A stretch of DNA of 64,000 nt from Linum tenue (lineage: Eukaryota > Streptophyta > Magnoliopsida > Malpighiales > Linaceae), in assembly GCA_946122785.1 (NCBI GenBank), contig CAMGYJ010000009.1, positions 27,191,633 through 27,255,632 of the forward strand. The letters run 5' to 3'. The position numbers were made by a program, and so were the translations under genes. A model generated the notes under the pieces. The model searched no databases and was not told where the DNA came from. It saw only the letters and a program-made list of their open reading frames with translations. This document shows positions 22,689 to 33,668 of this stretch, one piece after another. Position 1 is the first letter of the stretch. Each line of letters starts with the position of its first letter.

Positions 22689-23834
22689 TTGGAAATGCCT
22701 CCGGCTACGGCTACGATGTTTTCTCGCCCAGCGGAAACCCCTAATTTCTACAAGATTGTGAATCCGGTCTCGGATATCGTCACAATCGACGTCGGCGGCC
22801 AAATCTTCCAGACGACACGGCAGACCTTGAGCCTCGCCGGACCCAAATCGCTCTTCTCCCAGCTCACCGAGTCAACCGGGCTCGCCCCTCGGTTTATCGA
22901 TCGGGACCCGGAGCTTTTCTCTGTCCTGCTTTCCCTCCTTCGTACCGGGAATCTTCCCTCCAAGGCTAAAGCTTTTGACGTCGAGGATTTGGTCGAAGAG
23001 TCGAGATTCTACAACATCGAGTCCCTGCTGATCGATTCCTTGTCTCACCATTCTCATTTCGAGGCATTCAATCTCGAGAAGTCGCTTCTCTTGCCGCTCA
23101 ACGGCCGGGATTCTCCGTCCACCGTCGCCACGACGCCGCTGGGGACCTTGCACGTAGCTCACGGCAGCAAAATCACGTCATTCGATTGGTCGCTCCGGAA
23201 GAAAGCGACGATTCTGACTCAATTCACAGCGATGGATTCTCTATTGGCCATCTCCCCAACCTTGGCCGCCGCCGGTGCTACGGATTTCTCCGGATTGCAG
23301 ATACTCGACATGGAAAAGGGATTCGTCAGGGAAACCCTAAACTGGGAAAACGTGACGAAATCCGGGTCAACGGTTCAGGCAATCGGGTCCTCCCAGGGTC
23401 TTCTGTTCTCGAGCTTTGAGTCCAGCCGGAGGAACTCGAATTGCATCATGGTGTACGATATGCAGACCTTCTCGCCGGTGACCCAGATCGGCCATTACGA
23501 GATATTCGGTGCCAATCTCGATTCCGCAATCCCCTCCACGAAATTGCAATGGGTCGAGAGCTACAACGTGGTTATGGCATCCGGCTCTCATTCTGGTCCA
23601 TCGGGTAGATTAGGTACCGTTAAGCTATGGGACATAAGGTCCGGGAATGTTGTTTGGGAATTGAAGGAGAGAGTCGATTGCTTTTCTGATATTACCGTCT
23701 CTGATAGCCTTTCTGCAATTTTCAAAGTTGGGGTGAATTCAGGGGAAGTATCCTATATGGATTTGAGGAAGTTGGGTGATGAGGATTCTAGCAAATGGGT
23801 TTGTGTTGGTGATGAAAGGAAAGTTGGAATGTGA
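22689..23834 (+). CDS. BTB/POZ (KCTD/T1-type) domain protein with WD40-like C-terminal region, frameshifted
   Basis: Plant BTB/POZ protein of the At5g41330-like family; members are thought to be CUL3 ubiquitin-ligase adaptors, but substrates are not predictable. The T1-type BTB domain spans residues about 28-120 (VTIDVGGQIFQTTRQTL near 31; FIDRDPELFSVLLSLLRTG). A propeller-like region follows with GTLHVAHGSKITSFDWS, GLQILDMEKGF, IMVYDMQTF and the WD-type GTVKLWDIRSG near residue 310. No intron. The frame ends after 381 codons at a stop created by an apparent single-base loss near 23827; homologous sequence continues in another frame to 24112. A second possible start lies two codons downstream. 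Confidence 0.85.
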   Translation: MEMPPATATMFSRPAETPNFYKIVNPVSDIVTIDVGGQIFQTTRQTLSLAGPKSLFSQLTESTGLAPRFIDRDPELFSVLLSLLRTGNLPSKAKAFDVEDLVEESRFYNIESLLIDSLSHHSHFEAFNLEKSLLLPLNGRDSPSTVATTPLGTLHVAHGSKITSFDWSLRKKATILTQFTAMDSLLAISPTLAAAGATDFSGLQILDMEKGFVRETLNWENVTKSGSTVQAIGSSQGLLFSSFESSRRNSNCIMVYDMQTFSPVTQIGHYEIFGANLDSAIPSTKLQWVESYNVVMASGSHSGPSGRLGTVKLWDIRSGNVVWELKERVDCFSDITVSDSLSAIFKVGVNSGEVSYMDLRKLGDEDSSKWVCVGDERKVGM

Positions 23835-24112
23835 AGAAGGAAGGAGTTGGTTGCAAGATTGAAGCACATGGGAACCAAGTGTTCTGCAGCAAAGATGGCA
23901 ATATTGAGCTTTGGTCTGAGATTATGATGGGTAGTCGAAGAACCAGCGAAAGGTTGCCCGATCGAGTGTTTAGGAAGAACCTGATGGGGAGAATGAAGGA
24001 TATTGGAGGAGCTAAGATAACCAATTTGGGGTTTGGAGGGAACAAAATGTTTGTTACTCGTAAAGATCAGCAATCTGTTGAGGTGTGGCAGAGTTCTGCC
24101 AAGGGATTTTGA
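23828..24112 (+). pseudogene. Displaced C-terminal tail of the BTB protein
   Basis: Read in the other frame, this segment continues the propeller (CSKDGNIELWSE, KMFVTRKDQQSVEVWQ) and ends at TGA 24110-24112, as a family member of about 475 residues would. Codon character does not change across the junction, so the frameshift is recent or a sequencing error. Confidence 0.75.
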
Positions 24113-25282
24113 TGTCTTTTGCAAGCCTGGTGAAGTCACCGTGTGGTTTGTTTCTGTACCATATTAGTTGTGTTGTAAAATTTGCATTCTTTTCTTCATT
24201 GCCTTAGTTTCTTAGATTTGCTTCTTTGATTATTATGAATCTGTAAATGTGTCATGTAATTCATAAATGTTTATAGATTAGCTAGTTCCTTGAGGCTATG
24301 AATAAAATCTTCAGTGATGAAGCCTCATAAATCTGTAGAACTACTTCATACATCATATACAATCAGTTACTAGATACGATTCATTCGGCTTTCGAAGATG
24401 TGGAATGTTTGTTGTTTGTCTGGTACCTTGTATACCAAATTCTTCATCAGTCCCGTTTCTTTCATCTGAGCACTGTGTGTTGTTAATATAAAGAAGTTCT
24501 ATCATGTGAAAACTGTGTTGGCATGTTTGAGAATTGACATTGGTTATGGCGTGTGCAGGCCTTGGCACAACCGCGTACTATTGCTGGCATTGAACATAAG
24601 AACACGCTAATGCACTGCAGCCCCATAAGCTGATAAGCATGCTAACCAAATTGCTGAAAATGGTATGTATTTTTCTGGGTGGAGGCTGAAAACTAGCCCC
24701 TTTTGCCGATCATTTGTGCTGCAATTAGATTTCTTATTGCTCCAGCCTCTGTAGGATTTGGTTTCTCCATTAGTAATCTTCTCTCAGTTTGTACACTTGT
24801 GAGCTAGGAGTACTGGAAAGACGAGAATCGGTATTCATCTAAAAGGTCTCCTCTTGAGAAGAACACTGACCCAGATGGTAAGGACTAAATACCAAACTGT
24901 CAGCATCTTGGCCGGCTTCTCGTGTGCTATGTGTGTCCACTTAATTGGTGTTGCTTGAAACAAACAAGCTGGGAGATGCTTCCTCCTGCCATGAAGTGAT
25001 CAGATTCCATTTCTTTTTAGCAGTCCGTCAAGAATTATATGCTCTTTTAAGCCTATGCTGTTGTTTTGTATGGAATGAACGATATTCGTAAATGGTTTTG
25101 CTATTCTTCCTCTTAATAGTGATACTGATTCAATCCATTTTCCAGGGACGCTCGTTCCTTTCCCTAGCAGAAAATCCAGAGCACAAACACCAACGCGACC
25201 GCACCTTTACATCTTCTGATAATGGTAATCAACTGAATCATGGTTTGTCTTTTGATTACATTGGTAACGTCAAGCCAACAAA
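24113..25282. other. Intergenic sequence, nothing recognised
   Basis: Contains the presumed 3' untranslated region of the BTB gene. No coding frame, tRNA or repeat boundary that I can support. Confidence 0.5.
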
Positions 25283-25287
25283 GTTAC

Positions 25288-25849
25288 TGTTGGGTATATG
25301 ACTCGGATCTCGCCGGGCCAAGGAAACACCCTAAACGACGCCGCAGCGAGAACTAGGCGCGCCAGCACTGATGTAAGCACACCAGTCACAAGCGCAACGA
25401 GACCTGCACGCGCGGACAAGGTCCGAGGCACCGAACAATGACGTTCCAGTGGAGCGTCGACCAGGCTGGGAGAAGTCGCAAACGACGCCACATCCCTTGG
25501 GAGCAGTCACATCGCCGTCCCATCACTGTCATAGGGACCATCATGGATAAACCCCCTAGTCCTAGGTAGAAGTATGGTCTTAAGTCTGACATGTCAGCAG
25601 TCATGTCACCCTGTAAACTCACCCACCACCATGTAGCCTATAAATATGACATTTACTCCGGTGGGTGAGGGGATCGCAATTTTCAGATTCTATCTCTATA
25701 AACATCAACTTCTCTCTCTAAAGACGAATTCCCTCAACCTTGTTCTCCAAGATCTTGGTTCTACGTCATATAGTCGATTTTCCTTGCTTACTCCCCTTGA
25801 CCCACTTTCTTTCCCGAACCTCACTCCTACACTCAGTTAGGTTCAAACA
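25288..25849 (+). repeat. 5' LTR of the Tat-like element
   Basis: 562 bp, TG...CA ends. A TATA box (CTATAAATATG) lies near 25638. Flanked on the left by GTTAC. Confidence 0.9.
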
Positions 25850-25870
25850 ATTGGCGCCCACCGTGCGGCC
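25850..25870 (+). promoter_or_regulatory. Primer binding site of the Tat-like element
   Basis: TTGGCGCCCACCGTGCGG follows the 5' LTR after one base. The form TGGCGCCCACC is that of a tRNA-complementary primer site; the tRNA is not assigned here. Confidence 0.6.
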
Positions 25871-25897
25871 AAGTAGAGAAGCAAAGAAAAACAACCA

Positions 25898-28600
25898 ATG
25901 GCTGAACACAATCCCAACTTACCTGACGAAGCAACACCCATCAAAGCAATGACCAACCCAAGAACGTTCGCGGAAACCAGCAACCTCAACGCGGTGCTCA
26001 TCGAAGAGGAAGAGCCCGAGCTGACCGCCAAGGAAATGAGGCAACTAATAGCGAAGCAGAACAACGTCATAGCCGATATGCAAAAGCAAATGAGCCAAGT
26101 CATAGCGCTCATGATGAGCAAAGAAGCCGCGACGACAGTGGAGGCGACACCAAGCGCGCCGATGCAAGCACCTGGTGAAGCGATAGGGATCGCCCCGCTA
26201 CCACAACCCGCGCCGGCCGAATTCCCTGCGTTTGAAGCGCGACAAGCCGAGCCGCCGGGTAGGGAAGACCTCAGCTTCCTGGAGCAACACCTATCCCCGC
26301 AATACCGCTCCAACCCACCCAAAAAGGCGCTCCACCAACCTCTAAGCGCGGAAATCATGGCGGAGCACTTGAGCGGAATGCCACCCACCCTCCCCACGTA
26401 TAACGGGACGACCGATCCTGAAGACCACGTGAGCACCTTCTGCTTGCGCATGCAACTCCAAACAAATTCCAACGCGGCACTATGCATAACCTTCCCGTCA
26501 ACATTCTCCGGAATATGCCTCGATTGGTACAACAGACTCCCAAACGGAATCATCCGCTCCTTCGAAGAGTTCATACTCTTGTTCACAACAAAGTTCGCGT
26601 CCCAGAAAAGAAGTCCTCTCCACCTCAAGGCGCTGATAGACATAAGGCAGAAGGACGGGGAAAGCCTGCGAGCATTCTACGCCAGATGGTCCAGGGTGGC
26701 GATGGCCGTGCGCGACCTTACTCCCGAAACCGCTGCCCATCACCTTATGGACGCCACCACCAACATGGAGCTCAAACGGGCATTGGCGAAAAGACCTGTC
26801 ACGCTATCGACAGAGCTAGAGATGAAAATCGAGAAGGCAATCACGCTGGAAGAAATGCTCGGAGCGGGGTCTGTCAGGCGCTTTGAGCCCGCGAAGCCGC
26901 CCCGAGAAGACCAGGGGCGGAGGCAGCTCCCGGTGCCGCGGAAGCAATTGGCACAGTTACACAGCGGTCCGAAGCGCCACCCTCCACCACCGCCAGAACA
27001 AGCTCAGCGGGGACGATCACCCGATAGGCGCCCGTCAAACGCCTATACCCCACTCAATGAGTCGGTAAAGAACGTGTTCCACGTTCTCCGCGAGAAAGGT
27101 TACAAGATCAATTGGCCCGCGCCCTTGAAGGCCCCACTACACATGCGCGACCCAAAGAAGCATTGCGACTTCCACAGAGAAACGGGCCACTGGATGGAAG
27201 ATTGCCGGGAGTTACGATACGAAATCGAAGGCCTCATACGAAGAGGGTTACTCACGGAATTCATCCGTGGAGTGGAGAGCCAACAAGAACAGCTCGGAAA
27301 TCTACCACCACCCCCGCAAGCCGACTACAATGAGACTACTGGCTCATATGTAGTACGCAAAGAAATAGGGGTGGTGACGGAAGAAGGAGATCGCCCGAAG
27401 AAAAAAATCAAGCGCGAACGCGCGATAGAATGCGCAGCGGCAGATGTCCAAACAAGGTGCCAACTGAGCTTCGACGACACCGAATTACCGCAGGGAATTC
27501 CGTCAGAAGATCCGCTCACCATCACCGCTCTGGTGGCCGCCTGCAAAATACACCACCTACTGATAGATGAGGGTAGCGCGACAGACATCCTTTTTAAAAG
27601 CACTGTCAACCAAATGGACATCGATCCGCACTTAATCAAGCGCGCCCAAGGGAACTTGGTCGGGTTCTCTGAAACGAGAGTTCCAGTAATTGGTGTGGTA
27701 ACTCTTCCTGTTGTTATCGGAGACCAAGAACCGCGCATCTCAAAGCAAGTCGAGTTCACAATAGTCGACTGCAACTCGTCCCACAACGGCATCTTTGGCA
27801 GACCATTCCTAGCAAAATTCATGGCTCTCCCATCCACATGCCACCAGAAGCTTAAGTTCCCCACCAAGATGGGGACCGGAGAGGCGCGCGGGACACCATG
27901 GGGAGTTCCAAAACTCGAAGGAGAAATCCGCCAGACCAACATTGTCGACACAAGGCCAGAAGAACCCCGCCCAGAATCGATGGATTCCGATTTCGAAGTC
28001 GCGCTCGACCCAACCGAACCAACTAGAAAAGTGCGCATCTCGACTCACGTCCGCAGTGATGCGATTGAGCCGCTGATAGCGTTACTGAAGGAATATAGGG
28101 AGTTATTTGCTTGGTGCACAGAAGACATGCTAGGAGTACCAAGGCATGTAGCCCAACATTGCCTCGAAGTCCCACCTAGCGCGCCTCCAAGGCAGCAAGC
28201 GCGTCGTAGCTTCACGGGCGACAAACTAAAAGCCATCGAAGAAGAGGTGGCGCGACTGTTGGCAGCAGGGTTGATACGTCCGGTCAAATACCCGAAGTGG
28301 TTGGCAAATGTAGTCTTGGTGAAAAAGTCTTCAGGGGCCTGGCAGATGTGCGTCGACTACACAACGATCAACAAGGTGTGCCCGGGAGACCCTTACCCCT
28401 TGCCGCGCATTGACCAACTGATCGACGCCACTGCCGACCACGAGACACTGTCTTTCCTAGATATGTTCTCAGGATACCACCAAATCCCAATGTGGCGCGA
28501 AGATGAGGAAAAAATGGCTTTCATGACTCCCTTCGGAAACTTCTGTTTCGTCGGAATGCCGTTCGGACTGAAGAACGCGGGTGCACATACCAAAGAATGA
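25898..28600 (+). pseudogene. Tat-like gag, protease and first half of reverse transcriptase
   Basis: Gag (capsid) occupies about the first 500 codons, with a capsid-type region LPTYNGTTDPEDHVSTF and a finger-like HCDFHRETGHWMEDC near 27160. The protease region has LLIDEGSATDIL near 27560, where the expected D-[ST]-G reads D-E-G. The reverse transcriptase begins with LIRPVKYPKWLANVVLVKK and runs through YPLPRIDQLID and FLDMFSGYHQI to MPFGLKNAG, where a one-base loss near 28588 shifts the frame and ends the protein. The start at 25898 lies 30 bp past the primer site and gives an uninterrupted 900 codons. Confidence 0.88.
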
Positions 28601-29091
28601 TCGATTCAGTGTTCTCACAACAGAGAGGGCGGAACATCGAGGTATATGTGGATGACCTCATCGTTAAGACTAAGGCTGGTAACTCGCATCTGGAAGATCT
28701 GCGCGAGACATTCGAGGCGCTCCGCAAACACAGCCTCCGCTTAAACCCACTGAAGTGTGTTTTTGGAGTAGAAGCAGGGAAATTTCTTGGCTTCATAATA
28801 ACCAAGTGCGGCATTGAGGTCGACCCGAAGGAGATCACCGCGGTACAACAGCTGCGGGCGCCAAGAAGCGCATTGGAGATTCAATCTCTGAACGGCAAGA
28901 TAGCGGCGTTAGGAAGGTTCATACCAAGGTCAGCTGACAAGTGTGCGCCTTTCTTCAGGACACTAAAAAACGGCACACGATTCGCATGGTCCAAAGAGTG
29001 CGAAGAGGCCTTCCAAGAGCTTAAAGCGTACCTTGTATCCCCCCTGTACTGTCCGCTCCCAAGCTTAATGAAAAACTCTTCCTGTATCTAG
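28597..29091 (+). pseudogene. Tat-like reverse transcriptase, catalytic half (frameshifted piece)
   Basis: Carries the catalytic YVDD (VYVDDLIVKT near 28650), then FGVEAGKFLGFIIT and the connection region (FAWSKECEEAFQELKAYL). A second frameshift near 29060 ends it. Confidence 0.85.
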
Positions 29092-29093
29092 CT

Positions 29094-29807
29094 GTGTCAA
29101 CGAGAGCTGTGAGCGCAGTGCTAATATCCAGAAGAGATGGCCAAAACGAACGCCCAGTGTATTACACTTCGCGAACACTAGTCAGCGCAGAAACAAGATA
29201 CTCCCCAATAGAGAAAGCCGCCTTAGCGTTGGTTAGCGCATCGCAGAAGTTACGCCCCTATTTCCAAGCGCACCAAATCATCGTCCTGACCAACCTTCCA
29301 TTAAAAAAGATCATAACCTCAATGGAAGTGTCAGGGCGGATGGTCAAATGGGCGGTCGAGCTGTCAGAGTACGACATCCAATACGCGCCAAGGCCAGCAA
29401 TAAAGGCGCAAATTTTAGCGGACTTCATCGCTGAAGGGGTCACTCTCGAGACAAGACCGGAAGGATTATTGGAGGTATACATAGACGGCGCAGCAAGCAA
29501 ACACGGCGCCGGCGCGGGTGTCGTCATGCGCACTCCCACAGGCGTCGTCCACGAAATAGCAATCAGGTTCAGAACGTTGAAGACAAATAATGCGGCCGAG
29601 TATGAAGCCATCCTAGCAGGAATGACCGCCGCCAACGACTTGGGCGCTAGAACGATTAGAGTGCTCTCCGACTCCTCACTCGCAGTGAACCAGTTGAACG
29701 GTAGCTTCGATGCTAAGGAAGACACACTCGCGCAATACGTGGAGCGTGTCAAACAACGAGCGAGTACCTTCGAGACGGTGACTTACGCGCAAATACCAAG
29801 AGAGTAA
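29094..29807 (+). pseudogene. Tat-like RNase H plus additional archaeal-type RNase H
   Basis: A degenerate first RNase H (RPVYYTSRTLVSAETRYSPIEK) is followed by a second RNase H of the archaeal type, beginning LEVYIDGAASKHGAGAG near 29475 and continuing with NNAAEYEAILAGM and VLSDSSLAVNQL. Two RNase H domains in tandem are a hallmark of the Tat lineage. There is no real ATG at the left edge; the piece is simply the continuation of pol. An in-frame TAA ends it. Confidence 0.85.
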
Positions 29808-31128
29808 AACATGCATGCCGACGCGCTGTCGAAGTTAGCGACCGCCACTGACTTTGAGTCGATGCGTCTCGTAACGGTCCAAAAGGAGGAAGAAGAAGAG
29901 AATCGCCAAGAAGTGGCGATTAACACCACTCAACTCACTCCCGACGAAGACTAGAGAGCCCCGATTGTGAAGTACTTACAAGACGGCACAGTACCAGATA
30001 ATGATAAAGAGGCGTGGGTTTTGAGGCAAAAAGCGGCCTGATGTACACTCATCGGAGGAGAGTTGTACCGACGGTTATACTAGGGAACCTACCTAAAATG
30101 CATTGGGCCTGAAGAGGCGCGCAACATGGTGCGCGACCTACACGAAGGGTTGTGCGCAATGCACGCCGGCCCACGCAGCATGGAGTGCACCATCCTGCTA
30201 CACATATACTATTGGCCACGCGTAAAAAAGGACACGAAGAAATACGCAGACCAATGCCACAAGTGCCAGATTAATGCACGTCAGCATCACCTCCCGTCCA
30301 CCGAGCTTCAAGGCAACCTGAGTCCATGGCCTTTCGCGCAATGGGAGTGGACCTCTTGGGCCCCTTCCCAAAGGCAAAAGGAAAGCGCAAATACATTATC
30401 GTGGCAGTAGACTACTTCACCAAGTGGATCGAAGCTGAAGCACTAGCCTCGATAACGGCACAACAGGTGACGCGTTTCTTGAGGAACAATATCCTGGTGC
30501 GGTTTGGAGTCCCAAACGCGCTCATCTTCGATCATGGGAAACAATTTGACTACGCGGAAGTAATAGACTTCTGCGACCAAGTAGGGATCATCGCGAGGTT
30601 TGCATCGGTAGACTACCCTCAAGCCAACGGCCAAGCGGAATCCGCCAACAAAGCAATCCTTCATGGCTTGCACACTCGCTTGAACGAAGCCAAAGGTAAT
30701 TGGGCGGACGAGCTCAACACAATCTTATGGGCACATCGAACCACGTACAAAGTGACAACAGGCGAAACTCCATTCGCGCTCACGTACGGCACTGACGCGG
30801 TTATCCCCATCGAGACAACGACCCCAACGTATCGTATCATGATGTACAACGAAGAAACCAACGATGAGGCACGCATGTTAGACTTGGAACTGGCGCAGGA
30901 AAGACGCTACTTAGCAGCCATCAAACTGGCCGCGATGAAGGAGCAAGTGGCCAAATACTACAACGCGAAATTAGTCCCACACAAGCTAATTCTCGGTGAC
31001 CAAGTGCTGCGACGAAACTTCCGCCCCGACCCTAAACACGGAAAGCTCGCCTCAGTATGGGAGGGCCCATACCTAATAAACGAAGTGGTCGGCGCCAACA
31101 CTTTCAAGCTCAGCGAATTGGGGGGCAA
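29808..31128 (+). pseudogene. Tat-like integrase, broken by stops and a frameshift
   Basis: After the TAA the same frame continues (HADALSKLAT) with further stops near 29952, 30040 and 30079. The zinc-binding HHCC region is at 30126-30290 (HAGPRSMEC, CHKCQ). A frameshift near 30335 leads to the catalytic core (VDLLGPFPKAKGKRKYI, IFDHGKQF, ANGQAESANKAI) with its D, D and E. The tail (WEGPYLINEVVGANTFKL) is cut by the TIR element at 31130 and resumes after it at 31794 (EIPRTWNAQNLRKY). Confidence 0.85.
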
Positions 31129-31129
31129 C

Positions 31130-31782
31130 AAGGTTGTCAAACCGGTTTATGCCGTTACGCCGGTTTTGTAAGCGAAATGGTTCGACCGTGGTACAACCGG
31201 TATGTATGCCGGTTTATGCCGGTTTCAGTAATTAAATAGGAAAAATAAGATTATATAAAAATAAATAAAACAAACAAACTATAAAAATAAAAAACCAAAA
31301 AAGGGAGAGATTTTTGTCTCCTGTACGTACTACTCTTCTCCCAAATCCCCCAGTAGCCTTTCTCCAACCCTAGCCGCTCCTCTCCCCTATCCTTCTCATT
31401 CCTTTTCCTCAGCCGTCGTCCAAACATAGAATCAAAAGGGGAAATATCCTTCCTCTCTCCTCTCAATTGATTTGCTCTCTGTCTATTCCTTGTCCTCTCC
31501 GACGAAATAAACATAGAAGGGAAAATATGGTTCCTCCACAGCCGTTCGAACCCAGAGGTAGGAGGCGGGGCAGTTGAGGATTTTGCGGAGGACGACGGAG
31601 TATGTCTCCAGAATTCAGATACCGGCACTTAACATTCCGGTTGAACCGTCGGAATTCCCGGTTTTGACCGGTGTTGACCGGCGTTGACCACAACAAAATA
31701 CCGGTGGTATTCCAGCCGGTTTCATGACCGACACCGGTTGGACCTGGTTCAACCGGCCGGCATACCACCGGTTTGACAACTA
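31130..31782. mobile_element. 653-bp TIR element (MULE- or hAT-like MITE) in the integrase tail
   Basis: Ends read AAGGTTGTCAAACCGG and, inverted, TAGTTGTCAAACCGG. The 11-bp repeat TGGGGGGCAAC at 31119-31129 and 31783-31793 is a target duplication: removing the element and one copy brings the integrase frame together. The interior is rich in ACCGG/CCGGT and has no coding capacity. Confidence 0.8.
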
Positions 31783-31840
31783 TGGGGGGCAACGAAATCC
31801 CAAGGACGTGGAACGCGCAGAATCTCAGGAAATATCACCG
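31783..31840 (+). pseudogene. C-terminal end of the Tat-like integrase
   Basis: Encodes GGNEIPRTWNAQNLRKYH, the characteristic pol terminus, displaced by the 653-bp insertion. Confidence 0.75.
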
Positions 31841-31900
31841 GTCAACCTAATATGTATCTTGTTCTTAATGGCGCATTGTCGCAAGAGAATATAAAGTACA

Positions 31901-32262
31901 AAGTTCGTTAGAACAAAACAATAGTAATAGTCATGAACTATTTGCACCCCCAAAAGTTCGTTAGAACAAAACAATAGCAATAGTCATGAACTATTCGCGC
32001 CCCAAAAAGTTCGTCATAACAAGACAATAGCAATAGTCATGAACTATTTGTGCTTACAAAGTTCGTCGGAACAAAACGATAGCAATAGTCATGAACTATT
32101 CGCGCCCCCAAAATTTCGTCAGCATAAAACAATAGCAATAGTCATGAAGTATTTGCGCCTACAAAGTTCGTCGGAACAAAACGATAGCAATAGTCATAAA
32201 CTATTCGCCCCTCCCCTTAGTCCGACAGGACACAAACTAGCAATGGTCACGAACCGCTCGCG
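31901..32262 (+). repeat. Minisatellite of about 52 bp, six to seven units
   Basis: Units share AAGTTCGT, then AACAAAACAATAG, then CAATAGTCATGAACTATT. They differ at several sites and the last unit is degenerate. Located in the non-coding DNA between pol and the antisense ORF of the Tat-like element. Confidence 0.85.
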
Positions 32263-32464
32263 GTGATAATCCAAGCAAAAAACAAAAAAAACAAAAAACG
32301 ACTAAAGGCAACAACTATAAAGGCGGTCACGCAACTCACATAGAACAAGGAATAAAAGTGCTTTTGTATTTCATAGAATGGGAGCGAAAACACACAGCGC
32401 TAAACAAAAAAAAACAACATAAAGGCCTTGACAACAAAATGAGCCCAATAAGACGCGACTACAC

Positions 32465-33219
32465 TCAATCTATGTTCTCAGCTGTAGTCTCCGCGTCCGC
32501 CTCATCCGCCTGCACACCAGCCTCGCCTCCCTTGTCCGCGCTAGAACCTCCGCCCTCAACCGCAGCTTCGGTGCACACCTCACCTTCCTCGTTCTCCTCC
32601 TCCTCCTCAGACCCTTCCTCCGACTCCGTGTCCGAGCCCAGTGACCTCTTCTCACGCAACCAGGTCTGTACGTGCTGAACCATGGCGCGAGTATCCCACT
32701 GGTATTCCGGATTCTTGGGTCGCACCTTCTTGCCAACGGCGATCACGGCTTTGGTCATCGCGTCCGCCAAAATCTTCACAAATGCAAGGGAAGACTTATA
32801 CTGCCGGACTGCAACGACATGCGCTTCTGGCACAGCTTCTGACTTGGCAACGTCGTGAAGGCGGACCAGATCCTCCTTCTCCTTCTGGAACTCTTCCCGC
32901 GCCTGCTCCAGCTTTTCAGCGTGATCAGACTCCAGCGCTTCCTTTCCTTCTCCTGCTCGTCCGCCAGACGCTTCCTTTCTTCTTCGAATTCGGCGTGCAG
33001 CTCCCCGCGGACGCGATCCTTCATGGCATCCACCTGCTCTGCCAACATGCTCTGCACAATGCCGAGCTCTGTGAACGCGTCGTTAGCCTTGCTCGTCGCA
33101 AGCTCGGCACGCCCCTCCGCCCCAGCCAGTTTGCCTTCCAGCTGGACGATCCGGGAAGCCTCGGCCTTCAACCGCGAACGGTCCCGGCTCCGCTCTTGTA
33201 GCGCATGGAAGGTCGACAT
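32465..33219 (-). pseudogene. Antisense ORF of the Tat-like element: coiled coil and acidic C-terminus
   Basis: The minus-strand frame from 33219 encodes a heptad-rich, charged coiled coil (LEGKLAGAEGRAELATSK, FEEERKRLADEQEKERKRW). A frameshift near 32930 transfers it to the frame ending at 32465, which reads EFQKEKEDLVRLHDVAK, then a region around MVQHVQTWLREKRSLG and a very acidic tail. This matches the C-terminal half of antisense ORFs known from Tat-lineage elements. Role unknown. Confidence 0.7.
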
Positions 33220-33293
33220 TAAGCCCTACATCCACAACGCTCCAAAACTTAGAAAAAAAATGGCAAAGACAAATAACGAACACTTTGCGGAGT

Positions 33294-33668
33294 TCAACCC
33301 AATCTTACCGCGAAATGAACCTGGGCTAGGTCTTGAAGCGGGTCCGACTTCTCTAGGCGCGACGGAACGCTCAAAATGGGCCCAAGCGCCTTGAGGGCGG
33401 ACGTCGCCGCGGCACTGTTACATGCCGCGCCTGTGTGCATCCGCACGTCGCGGTAATAGTTGACAGCGCCGGCGGTAGTACCCACAAAACCAGCCATCTG
33501 CGGCAGTTTTTGCTGGATGGTTGCTCTCGCCGAGCTGCCAGCAGCGGCTCTCTCCGGACGCGAGCCCTCTCCCCCTCGCGCCCTGGACTCTGAAGTAACC
33601 AGCGGCAACTGCTGCGCCGCTTGCGCAGATGGCTCAGCTATCCGCACCGCCTTATGGGGCCGCTCCAC
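33294..33668 (-). pseudogene. Antisense ORF of the Tat-like element, middle segment
   Basis: Open frame with an Ala/Ser/Arg-rich N-terminal half, then a more ordered region (MAGFVGTTAGAVNYYRD). It lies between the transposon-domain part and the coiled-coil part and is probably a displaced piece of the same coding region; an intron or frameshifts may separate them. Confidence 0.5.

Noticed and set aside
24353..24568. Minus-strand frame downstream of the BTB gene
   Set aside because: No homology or gene structure; intergenic.
31901..32262. CRISPR-like array
   Set aside because: Units are contiguous and diverged with no unique spacers, in a eukaryotic retrotransposon.
32039..32266. 75-codon frame with repeated peptide
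   Set aside because: It is only the translation of the 52-bp minisatellite.
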